DNA of 64,000 nt from Bacteroidales bacterium. Lineage in GTDB: Bacteria > Bacteroidota > Bacteroidia > Bacteroidales > UBA932. Where the stretch lies: contig JAFTBU010000062.1 in NCBI GenBank assembly GCA_017455065.1, positions 62,001 through 126,000 of the forward strand, in the 5' to 3' direction. The position numbers were made by a program, and so were the translations under genes. The notes beneath the pieces were generated by a model. That model did not search any database. It worked only from the letters and a program-made list of their open reading frames with translations, and was not told where the DNA came from. Shown one piece after another: positions 17,498 to 25,223 of the stretch (positions within the stretch are counted from its first letter, which is position 1; every line of letters begins with the position of its first letter).

Positions 17498-19114
17498 TTA
17501 GAACTGCTTGAAGAAGTCGTTGCCCTTGTCATCCACGAGTATGAATGCGGGGAAATCCTCGACCCTGATCTTCCATATGGCTTCCATGCCGAGATCGGGG
17601 TACTCCACGCACTCGATGCTGCGGATATTGTTCTGAGCCAGGATGGCCGCAGGGCCGCCTATGCTGCCCAGATAGAAGCCGCCGTGCTTCTTGCAGGCAT
17701 CGGTGACAGTCTGGGTGCGGTTGCCCTTGGCCAGCATGACCATGGAGCCGCCGTGGCTCTGGAACAGGTCCACATAAGGATCCATGCGGTTGGCGGTGGT
17801 GGGGCCCATGGAGCCGCAGGCCATTCCGTCGGGAGTCTTGGCGGGGCCGGCATAATAGACCGGATGGTCCTTGAAATACTGGGGCAGGTCTTCGCCGCGG
17901 TCCAGGCGCTCCTTGAGGCGGGCATGGGCTATGTCGCGGGCCACGATGATGGTGCCGTTCAGGCTGAGCCTGGTGCTCACGGGGTACTTGGTGAGTTCGG
18001 CGAGGATTTCCTTCATGGGACGGTCGAGGTCGATGCGGACGGCATTGCCCTCGCCGGCACGGCGGAGCTCCTCGGGGATGAGGCTGCCGGGATTGTCATC
18101 GAGTTTCTCGATCCAGACGCCGTCGGCATTAATCTTGGCCTTGATGTTGCGGTCGGCGGAGCAGCTGACTCCGAGACCCACGGGGCAGCTTGCACCGTGG
18201 CGGGGAAGACGGATCACGCGCACGTCATGGGCGAAATATTTGCCGCCGAACTGGGCGCCGAGGCCTATCTTGTGAGCCTCCTCGAGCAGGGTCTTCTCGA
18301 GCTCCACGTCGCGGAAAGCCCTTCCGGTCTCATCGCCGGTGGTGGGGAGTCCGTCATAGTAGTGGGTGGAGGCGAGCTTGACGGTCAGCAGGTTCTTCTC
18401 TGCGGAAGTGCCGCCGATCACGAAAGCGATATGGTAAGGCGGGCAGGCTGCGGTGCCGAGGGTCTTCATCTTGCCCACGAGATAGTTTACGAGAGTGCCG
18501 GGATTCAGTATGGCCTTGGTCTCCTGGTAGAGGTAGGTCTTGTTTGCGGAGCCGCCGCCCTTGGTCACGCAGAGAAAACGGTACTCGTCGCCTTCGGTAG
18601 CCTCTATGTCGATCTGGGCAGGAAGGTTGCATTTGGTATTGACTTCCTTGTACATGTCCAGAGGAGCGTTCTGGCTGTACCTGAGGGCGTTTTCGGTATA
18701 AGTCTTGAAGACGCCGAGGCTGAGGGCCTCCTCATCGCAGAATCCGGTCCAGACCTGCTGGCCCTTCTCGCCGTGGATGATGGCGGTGCCGGTGTCCTGG
18801 CAGAAAGGGAGCTTGCCCTTGCAGGCGATCTCGGCGTTGCGCAGGAAAGTCAGGGCGACATATTTGTCGTTCTCGCTGGCCTCGGGGTCGGAGAGGATCT
18901 TGGCCACCTGGGCGTTGTGCTCGCGCCTGAGCATGAAGCTGACGTCGTGGAATGCGGTATTTGCCATCACGGTCAGGGCCTCGCCGCTCACCTTGAGCAT
19001 GGGATGCCCCTCGAAAGAGGCGGTGTCCACGAGGGACTCGGATCCTGGTATCTTGTAGTACTCTGTCTTGTCTTCGCCGAGCTGGAACATCGGCGCATAC
19101 TTGAATGTTGCCAT
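17498..19114 (-). CDS. Class I fumarate hydratase (iron-sulfur)
   Basis: Converts fumarate and malate in the reductive branch of the anaerobic TCA pathway; cytoplasmic, with an oxygen-sensitive [4Fe-4S] cluster. The 538-residue single chain matches FumA/FumB, with an alpha domain (1-330) fused to a beta domain (370-538). Likely cluster cysteines are in LPFCQDTG (near residue 98), ACPPYHIAF (near 215) and [11 protein letters not shown] (near 305). The C-terminal part has [14 protein letters not shown], typical of the beta domain. It lies 4 bases downstream of prfB and directly upstream of the AsmA-like gene. Tartrate dehydratase is the main alternative, but full-length fusion favours fumarase. 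Confidence 0.95.
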   Translation of the reverse strand: MATFKYAPMFQLGEDKTEYYKIPGSESLVDTASFEGHPMLKVSGEALTVMANTAFHDVSFMLRREHNAQVAKILSDPEASENDKYVALTFLRNAEIACKGKLPFCQDTGTAIIHGEKGQQVWTGFCDEEALSLGVFKTYTENALRYSQNAPLDMYKEVNTKCNLPAQIDIEATEGDEYRFLCVTKGGGSANKTYLYQETKAILNPGTLVNYLVGKMKTLGTAACPPYHIAFVIGGTSAEKNLLTVKLASTHYYDGLPTTGDETGRAFRDVELEKTLLEEAHKIGLGAQFGGKYFAHDVRVIRLPRHGASCPVGLGVSCSADRNIKAKINADGVWIEKLDDNPGSLIPEELRRAGEGNAVRIDLDRPMKEILAELTKYPVSTRLSLNGTIIVARDIAHARLKERLDRGEDLPQYFKDHPVYYAGPAKTPDGMACGSMGPTTANRMDPYVDLFQSHGGSMVMLAKGNRTQTVTDACKKHGGFYLGSIGGPAAILAQNNIRSIECVEYPDLGMEAIWKIRVEDFPAFILVDDKGNDFFKQF

Positions 19115-19118
19115 ATAA

Positions 19119-20187
19119 TCAGTTTTGCATTAAGAATTCTTTCATAAACGGGTTCAGGTCACCGTCCAGGACCCCCTGGGTGTCCGCGGTCTCCATGCCT
19201 GTGCGCAGGTCCTTGACCATCTTGTAGGGATGCAGGACATAAGAGCGGATCTGGGAGCCCCACTCTATCTTTTTCTTCTGGCCTTCGAGCTCGGCCTGTT
19301 TTTCCTGGCGCTTCTTCAGCTCTATGTCGTAGAGGCGGGATTTCAGGATGCGGAGGGCGTTCTGCCTGTTGTCCTGCTGGCTGCGGGTCTCGGTGTTCTC
19401 CACCATGATGCCCGTGGGGATGTGACGCACACGCACACCCGTCTCCACCTTGTTCACGTTCTGGCCGCCGTGGCCGCCGGAACGGAAGGTATCCCACTCG
19501 ATGTCGGAAGGGTTGATTTCGATGTTGATGGTATCATCCACCAAGGGATAGACGAACACGGACGAGAAAGTCGTCTGGCGCTTTCCCTGGGCATTGAAAG
19601 GAGAAAGCCTCACGAGGCGGTGCACCCCGCTCTCGGCCTTGAGATATCCGTAGGCGTAATCGCCCTCGTACTGTATCGTGGCGGATTTGATGCCGACTTC
19701 GTCGCCTTCCTGGTTTTCGGTGACAGTCATCTTGTAGCCGTTCCTCTCGCCCCAGCGCATGTACATGCGCATCAGCATGGCGGACCAGTCATTGGCCTCG
19801 GTACCGCCGGCGCCGCTGTTGATGGTCAGCACGGCGCCCAGGGAGTCACCCTCCTCGCCCAGCATGTTCTTCATCTCGAGGTCCTCCACGGCTGAAAGTG
19901 CCTCCGCATAGGATTTGTCGAGGTCCTCCCCTTCGGGTTCGAGTTCGTACAACACGTCCAGGTCGTCCACCAGGGACGACGCCGAGTCGAAAGCCGTCAC
20001 CCAGGCTTTGACTTTGTTCATATCCTTCAGGAAACTCTCCGCGGCTTTGGGATCGTTCCAGAAATCGGAAGCCTGGCTCTTGGCTTCCCTGCTTTTTACA
20101 TCCTCGCGTTTACCGGGGATGTCAAAGACACCTCCCCAGCGTTTCCATACGCTGATGCAGAGCCTTGATCTGATCAATAGTAATCAT
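19119..20187 (-). CDS. prfB: Peptide chain release factor 2, with programmed +1 frameshift
   Basis: Recognises UAA/UGA stop codons and triggers peptide release. The catalytic GGQ ([12 protein letters not shown]) and family motifs are present. Translation starts at ATG 20187 behind GGAG, reads 21 codons ([21 protein letters not shown]) to CTT-TGA (20127-20122), then must slip +1 to continue with GAC at 20123 into DIPGKRED. A run GGGGAGG three bases before CTT is the internal Shine-Dalgarno stimulator. The coding region is therefore 20187-20125 joined to 20123-19119, about 355 residues. A naive frame that starts at 20177 has a false N-terminus. It is followed 4 bases later by fumarase. Confidence 0.97.
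20121..20137 (-). promoter_or_regulatory. RF2 programmed +1 frameshift site
   Basis: On the minus strand the order is GGGGAGG, TGT, CTT, TGA, C: an internal Shine-Dalgarno, the slippery Leu codon and the in-frame UGA stop, with the same 3-base spacing as in E. coli prfB. Low RF2 slows termination at UGA and favours the shift, so the site is an autoregulatory switch. Confidence 0.96.
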
Positions 20188-20206
20188 ATGCTCTCCATAT
20201 TAATCG

Positions 20207-20974
20207 TTAAACATGCAAATTTAACATAATCCGCCGAATTGCCTCGTCGCTGCCGGAGCACTCGTACGAAAAATCGGGGGCGTCGAGCCCCTCGCTGCCT
20301 ATCCCCTGCTCCTTCAGCACATCGCAAAGGCGCCTGGCCACGGCCGGTGCCGGGTCTATGAAACGGATGCCGCTCCCGCCCATCTGCGAGGCCACCTTGC
20401 GCAGCACAGGCAGCAGGAAGGGATAGTGCGTGCAGCCCAGGACAATGATGTCGGCGCCGCTCCGTATCAGCGGCTCCAGGCTCGCACGGACGGTGCTCTC
20501 AGCCTCCTCGCCTTCGAGCCGGCCGGATTCGACCAGTTCCACGAAGCCGCGCCCGACGCTCTCCACCACCTTGACCGAGCTGCCGTAGCGGTCCCTGTTC
20601 ATCAGGTATTTGGAGCTTTTGAGGGTACCCGCCGTGGCCAGGACCCCTATCACCCCGGACACCGTCCCGAGGGCCGCAGGCTTCACCGCCGGCTCCATGC
20701 CTACGAAAGGGATGGGATACTCCGCGCGGAGCGTTGCGATGGCCGCCGCCGTAGCGGTGTTGCACGCTATGGCAATGACTTGCGCGCCCTCTGAGATCAG
20801 ATGGTCGGTGATCTGTCGGGCGCGCTGTATGATGAAGTCCCTGGATTTCTCGCCGTAGGGACAGTTGGCGTTGTCGGAATAATACAGATACTTCTCTGAC
20901 GGAAGCGCTTCGGCGATCTCCCTGTACACAGAGAGACCGCCTACGCCGGAATCCATTATTCCAATTACTGCCAT
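20207..20974 (-). CDS. murI: Glutamate racemase
   Basis: Makes D-glutamate for peptidoglycan from L-glutamate in the cytoplasm without cofactor. The 255-residue length is normal. Catalytic cysteines are in AIACNTATAAA (near residue 70) and VLGCTHYPFL (near 180), and the opening IGIMDSGVGGLSVYREI holds the active-site Asp-Ser. The start overlaps the DUF6515 stop by one base (TAATG). It is the last of the peptidoglycan-related genes in the leftward run. A separate promoter for prfB (TAAATTTG) lies in its final codons. Confidence 0.97.
   Translation of the reverse strand: MAVIGIMDSGVGGLSVYREIAEALPSEKYLYYSDNANCPYGEKSRDFIIQRARQITDHLISEGAQVIAIACNTATAAAIATLRAEYPIPFVGMEPAVKPAALGTVSGVIGVLATAGTLKSSKYLMNRDRYGSSVKVVESVGRGFVELVESGRLEGEEAESTVRASLEPLIRSGADIIVLGCTHYPFLLPVLRKVASQMGGSGIRFIDPAPAVARRLCDVLKEQGIGSEGLDAPDFSYECSGSDEAIRRIMLNLHV
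20216..20223 (-). promoter_or_regulatory. -7 box (TAAATTTG) for prfB inside the end of murI
   Basis: Minus-strand TAAATTTG fits TAnnTTTG and would start transcription near 20209, giving prfB a leader of about 20 bases with GGAG before ATG 20187. It lets prfB-fumarase-AsmA be transcribed apart from murI. Confidence 0.5.
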
Positions 20975-22662
20975 TATTTGTAGAAGTTGTATTTGTCCCT
21001 GAGGGTGCCGGTGAGCTGGCCGAGCACCTCGAGGTAAGGGGAACCATCCACGACCGTGAGGTGATAGATGGTGTCGTCCACCTTGTAGTAGTCCACTCCG
21101 TCTATGGTGATGACATCATAGTCGTCGGGGAGTTCGCTGACCAGGGCTCCTGCGGGAGGAACGATGACCTGGTACTGGCCATTGGAGTTGACGATGAAGA
21201 ACACGCCGTCATCGTAGTAGTACTCCAGGGAAGCGTCGGCGTAGCTCTGTACGAGTCCGAGTTTGTCGGCCAGCGTATAGGCTTTCCTCGCTTTGTCGGT
21301 GTTCAGGGCCATGGACGCGTTCTGGGCGGCGATGGTAGCGTTGTTCTGCGCTATGATCCTGTTCTGCTCGGCGATGGTAGCCGCATTTTCATTGATGGTC
21401 CTGTAAGTCCAGTACGCATTGTTGAAATAGTTGAAGCGGCAGGCCACGAGCTCGAGTTCGTAATCCAGGGGTGAGAACACCACTCCGAAAGGAGGACGGG
21501 AGATGTAGTAGACATCGCCGTAGCGCCTGTAGTAGATATTGTTCCACATGTAGTAGTCGATACCCCAGATGACCGAGCGTACGATAGCTGCGGGAAGGGA
21601 GACGACCCTGCATCCGTAGAAGTGGTATGCGTTGCGGTAGAAGCTCACAGGACGGTCGTAAGGCATGAACTCACGCTCACGGGGAGGGATCCTGTGTATG
21701 TTCCTGTCGCGGTCCATGCGGACCTCTCCGCGAGGGAGATTGGCTCCGCGATAGTTGTCGGGCAGCATCGAGCCGGCCTGAGGCCTGGGGGCCTGGGCGG
21801 CACGGGAGGTGGCGCCTCCGGTGCGGCTGACGGCTGTGCCGGTGCGGTCGGTGCCCTGTCCTGCAGCGGAGGTGGCGCCTCCGGTGCGGCTCACCGTGGT
21901 ACCGGTGCGGTCGGGAGTGGACGTCTCGTCAGGACGGGCCTTGATGCCGGCGGTCTCGCTGGCGGCCTGGTTCCTGGGGACTGCGTCGAGTCCCTTGGTG
22001 GGGACTGCGGTGGTATTGCGGTTGTTAAGGTTGCTGGATGCTCCCGCGGACTGGCGGGTGCTGCCGGCTGCCCTGGTGCCCTGGGTGGTCGTGGCGGTGC
22101 CACGATTCACCTGGCTGCTGGTGGTGCGGCTGGGCTGAGTCGTCGTGGTGGTGCGGCTGCTCTGGGTGGAGCTGCTGCGATTGACCTGGCTGCCGCTGGT
22201 GCGGCTCGGCTGAGTCGTCGTGGCGGAGCCACGGTTCACCTGGCTGCTGGTGGTGCGGCTGGGCTGAGTCGTCGTGGTGGTGCGGCTGCTCTGGGTGGAG
22301 CTGCTGCGATTTACTTGGCTGCCGCTGTTGCGGCTGGACTGGGTGGTCGTGGCGGTGCCACGGTTCACCTGGCTGCCGCTGTTGCGGCTGGACTGGGCAG
22401 CGGAAGATCCGCTGCGGCTGACCTGGGAACCGCTGCTGCGGCTGACCTGGCTGGAGCTGGTAGTGCTGCCGCGGTTCACCTGGGAAGATGAAGCCGGACG
22501 GGAAGCTGAAGAGGAGCTGGTGGAACGTGAGGCAGAGCTCGAGGTGGAGCTGGAGTCCCTGGAAGAACCACCGGTGCGGGACTGAGCCGTGAGGCCCACA
22601 GGTGCTGCGATGAGAGCTATCGCTATCGTCGCGAAGATGGTCATTCGGTTAATGCTTCTCAT
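20974..22662 (-). CDS. DUF6515 protein with long Ser/Thr-rich repeat region
   Basis: Exported 562-residue protein of unknown function. The signal peptide ends near residue 26 (VGLTAQ). Residues about 27-230 are low-complexity Ser/Thr/Gln/Arg repeats built on SSQVNRG and TTTTQPSRT, including a 43-residue unit repeated in tandem; residues 230-340 are a second Thr/Gly/Arg-rich stretch (DRTGTxVSRTGGATS twice). The C-terminal 220 residues are a Tyr/Asn-rich domain (YMWNNIYYRRYGDVYY, then a helical TIAEQNRIIAQNN stretch), typical of DUF6515. The repeats suggest a flexible, surface-exposed or cell-wall-embedded stalk, possibly O-glycosylated (inference). It sits 12 bases after the NamZ-like gene and overlaps murI by one base. 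Confidence 0.8.
   Translation of the reverse strand: MRSINRMTIFATIAIALIAAPVGLTAQSRTGGSSRDSSSTSSSASRSTSSSSASRPASSSQVNRGSTTSSSQVSRSSGSQVSRSGSSAAQSSRNSGSQVNRGTATTTQSSRNSGSQVNRSSSTQSSRTTTTTQPSRTTSSQVNRGSATTTQPSRTSGSQVNRSSSTQSSRTTTTTQPSRTTSSQVNRGTATTTQGTRAAGSTRQSAGASSNLNNRNTTAVPTKGLDAVPRNQAASETAGIKARPDETSTPDRTGTTVSRTGGATSAAGQGTDRTGTAVSRTGGATSRAAQAPRPQAGSMLPDNYRGANLPRGEVRMDRDRNIHRIPPREREFMPYDRPVSFYRNAYHFYGCRVVSLPAAIVRSVIWGIDYYMWNNIYYRRYGDVYYISRPPFGVVFSPLDYELELVACRFNYFNNAYWTYRTINENAATIAEQNRIIAQNNATIAAQNASMALNTDKARKAYTLADKLGLVQSYADASLEYYYDDGVFFIVNSNGQYQVIVPPAGALVSELPDDYDVITIDGVDYYKVDDTIYHLTVVDGSPYLEVLGQLTGTLRDKYNFYK
22108..22365 (-). repeat. Tandem 129-bp coding repeat in the DUF6515 gene
   Basis: Two near-identical 129-bp units (22108-22236 and from 22237) encode a 43-residue block twice. 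Shorter related units of 18-60 bp extend on both sides, to about 22560. The period is a multiple of three, so copy-number change would keep the frame. Confidence 0.8.
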
Positions 22663-22674
22663 GATCGTATCAGT

Positions 22675-23943
22675 TTAGTTGTAAATGTAATACTTTTTCG
22701 AAAGACTTCTGAAATTTTCGGTGTCGGCGTCCCAGTAGGACTCGATGTCCCGGACTTTCAGTGACTTTCCAAATACTTCTCTGACATAATTCGTGCCGCA
22801 AACTTTGTCAAACATGGAAAGTGAGCCTGCAGACAGTTCAAAAGGGTTTTTTTCGTACAATTCACCCACCGCCTGCATGACATGGAACTGCAGTTTGGTC
22901 AGGGTCGCGGACTCATAGTCGGTGAAATAGTACTGCACTCCGTGCAGGAGCTTGCCGGCCATGCTGCCCGAGCTGGGGGTGTAATGGATGGTGCGCCAGG
23001 CCACTCCGCGCAGCCCGTACGAATCGAGGCGGGCCTTGAGCTCGTCGGCGTCGATCCACTCCGCCGCGAAGGTGCCGAAAGGCAGGGTATAGCCTATGCC
23101 GATGTTGAGATAATTCGTGAACTCCCCGGCCAGTCCGGCGCAGGGGTAGCAGATGGCGTTCTGCGGATAAGGGATGTTGGGGGAAGGCAACACCCAGGGG
23201 AGGCCGGTGTCTTCGAAGAGCATATCCCTGTGCCAACCCTGCATGGGCACCACGCTCAGGCGGCATTTGCGGGGCTCCTGGCGGCCATCCTGCCCGCGGT
23301 TCAGCCCTTCCTCATTGATAAGTCTGGCGAGCTCCCCGACGGTGAGGCCGTAGATGTAGGGGATCTTGTACTGGCCCACGAAAGAATGGTAGCCGTCCTG
23401 CACATAAGGGCCTTCGACCTTGCGGCCGCCCAGGGGGTTGGGGCGGTCGAGCACCATCACCTCGATGTCCATCTCGGCGCAGGTGCGCATCATCAGTCCG
23501 AGGGTGCTGATGAAGGTGTAGGAACGGGAGCCGACGTCCTGGATGTCATAGACCACCACGTCTATGCCTTTGAGCATCTCCCGGGTGGGCTGACGGGTGG
23601 AGCCGTAGAGCGAATGCACCGGGAGCCCGGTGGTCTCGTCCACCCCACTCTCCACTTTCCCGCCGGCATAGACATTGCCCCTCACCCCGTGCTCGGGGGC
23701 GAATAGCGCCACGAGATTGACTTCTTCCGCGGCATTGAGTATGTCCACGGTGGAGCGCAGCTGCGAGTCCACGCCGCTGGGATTGGTCAGCAGGGCCACC
23801 CTCTTGCCCTCGAGGCCGCGGAATCCCCGGTCGCGAAGGACCTCGATCCCGGGTTTGACTGCTGTGCCGGGTTTTACCCCGGCGTTGGCGGCGCAGCCCG
23901 CGAGGAGCAGGAGCACGACCGCCAGGAATCTATTTCTTGCCAT
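22675..23943 (-). CDS. namZ: NamZ-like exo-beta-N-acetylmuramidase (DUF1343, GH171), lipoprotein
   Basis: Releases N-acetylmuramic acid from the non-reducing end of peptidoglycan fragments; periplasmic. The type II signal ends at Cys17 (LLLAGC). The DUF1343 core has KRVALLTNPSGVD (near residue 47), LFAPEHGVRG (Glu-His, near 81), DIQDVGSRSYTF (near 135) and VLDRPNPLGG (near 165), all typical of NamZ. The 422-residue length is normal. Its start lies 14 bases inside the end of the AmpG-like gene, so translation is probably coupled. The neighbours (AmpG-like permease, SpoIID domain, murI) support a role in cell-wall recycling or scavenging. Confidence 0.9.
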   Translation of the reverse strand: MARNRFLAVVLLLLAGCAANAGVKPGTAVKPGIEVLRDRGFRGLEGKRVALLTNPSGVDSQLRSTVDILNAAEEVNLVALFAPEHGVRGNVYAGGKVESGVDETTGLPVHSLYGSTRQPTREMLKGIDVVVYDIQDVGSRSYTFISTLGLMMRTCAEMDIEVMVLDRPNPLGGRKVEGPYVQDGYHSFVGQYKIPYIYGLTVGELARLINEEGLNRGQDGRQEPRKCRLSVVPMQGWHRDMLFEDTGLPWVLPSPNIPYPQNAICYPCAGLAGEFTNYLNIGIGYTLPFGTFAAEWIDADELKARLDSYGLRGVAWRTIHYTPSSGSMAGKLLHGVQYYFTDYESATLTKLQFHVMQAVGELYEKNPFELSAGSLSMFDKVCGTNYVREVFGKSLKVRDIESYWDADTENFRSLSKKYYIYN

Positions 23944-25222
23944 ATTCAGGATCCACTTTTACTATGAATGTCACAGCCACGGTCGCCAGGCAGCAGACCA
24001 TGACCATAATGAAGAAGCCGGTGTAGCCGAGGGCTTCCTGGAGGTATCCGGCGAAAAGACCGGGAATCATCATGCTGAGGGCCATGAAGGCCGTGCAGAT
24101 GGCATAATGCGAAGTCTTGTACTCCCCTTCCGAGAAATACATCATATAGAGCATGTAGGCGGTGAAGCCGAAACCGTAGCCGAACTGGTCCAGGGCGACG
24201 CAGGCATATATCGTAGCCAGGCTCGCGGGCTGGGCGACGGCCATGTAGAGATACACGGAGCAAGGCAGGGCCAGGCTCAGGGCCATGGGCCAGAGCATCT
24301 TCTTGAGGCCCCAGCGGGCCGAAGCGAGGCCTCCCAGGATGCCGCCTATAGTCAGGGCTATCACTCCCACGGTGCCGTACACCAGGCCGGACTGGGCAGT
24401 GGTGAGTCCCAGGCCGCCGTCCTGCACGGGATCCAGCAGGAAGGGCGTGAGCATCTTGACGGAGAAGGCCTCGGGAAGCCTGTACATCAACATGAACAAT
24501 ATGGCCACCCATACCTGGGGTTTACGGAAGAAAGTGACGAAAGAGCCGGCGAAGCCCTTCAGTATGCGTCCCGCCTCGGAGGTGCCGGCCTCGGGCCCGG
24601 ATGTCCTGGCCTGGCTTTCAGCAGGCAGGGCCCAGAAATGCCAGAGGGTGATGAGGGCATAAAGCAGGGCCACCCCGACGAGGGTCAGGGACCAGGCCCT
24701 GGGGATATTCCCGAGACGGGTCTCCAGTACGCCTGCCAGCACCACGATGACGCCCTGGCCGAACACCGAGGCGATGCGGTAGAAGGTGCTGCGTATCCCG
24801 ACGAAAACCGACTGCCTGTGGCTGTCCAGGGAGATCATGTAAAACCCGTCCGCGGCTATGTCATGGGTCGCCGAGGCAAAGGCTGCCACATAGAAGATGA
24901 TGAGGGTCAGCGTGAAAGCCGAAACCGGGGCTCCGACTTTGCCGGGGAGGCAGACAGCCAGGACGGCGAAACTCACGCTCATGATGATCTGCATCGCCAG
25001 TATCCACCAGCGTTTGGTACGTATGATATCCACGAATGGACTCCAGAGCGGCTTGATCACCCAAGGCAGGTAGAGCATGCTCGTCAGCATGGCCAGGTCG
25101 GCGTTGGACATGCCGAGACGCTTGAACATGGTCACCGAGATCACGTTCACTATGAAATACGGGATGCCTTCGGCGAAATACAGCGTCGGGACCCATGCCC
25201 AGGGATTTCTGGTCTTTTCCAT
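23930..25222 (-). CDS. AmpG-like muropeptide/muramyl-sugar MFS permease
   Basis: Inner-membrane MFS protein of 430 residues with 12 predicted helices. The opening WAWVPTLYFAEGIPYF and the early helix-2/3 region (WVIKPLWSPFVD) match the AmpG family, which imports GlcNAc-anhMurNAc peptides; FASATHDIAADGF near residue 130 is also typical. In Bacteroidetes such permeases carry MurNAc or muropeptides. It follows the DUF4922-SpoIID gene by one base and overlaps namZ by 14 bases. I infer that NamZ makes the substrate in the periplasm and this carrier takes it in. Later cytoplasmic steps (MurNAc kinase, etherase) are not in the window. Confidence 0.9.
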   Translation of the reverse strand: MEKTRNPWAWVPTLYFAEGIPYFIVNVISVTMFKRLGMSNADLAMLTSMLYLPWVIKPLWSPFVDIIRTKRWWILAMQIIMSVSFAVLAVCLPGKVGAPVSAFTLTLIIFYVAAFASATHDIAADGFYMISLDSHRQSVFVGIRSTFYRIASVFGQGVIVVLAGVLETRLGNIPRAWSLTLVGVALLYALITLWHFWALPAESQARTSGPEAGTSEAGRILKGFAGSFVTFFRKPQVWVAILFMLMYRLPEAFSVKMLTPFLLDPVQDGGLGLTTAQSGLVYGTVGVIALTIGGILGGLASARWGLKKMLWPMALSLALPCSVYLYMAVAQPASLATIYACVALDQFGYGFGFTAYMLYMMYFSEGEYKTSHYAICTAFMALSMMIPGLFAGYLQEALGYTGFFIMVMVCCLATVAVTFIVKVDPEYGKK

Positions 25223-25223
25223 A

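Noticed and set aside
16934..19147. 737-codon open frame on the plus strand
   Set aside because: It is antisense to class I fumarase and the AsmA-like gene, whose motifs are clear; the frame has no family resemblance.
22108..22450. CRISPR-like repeat array
   Set aside because: The repeats are adjacent coding units in frame (129-bp period) without unique spacers, and there are no cas genes.
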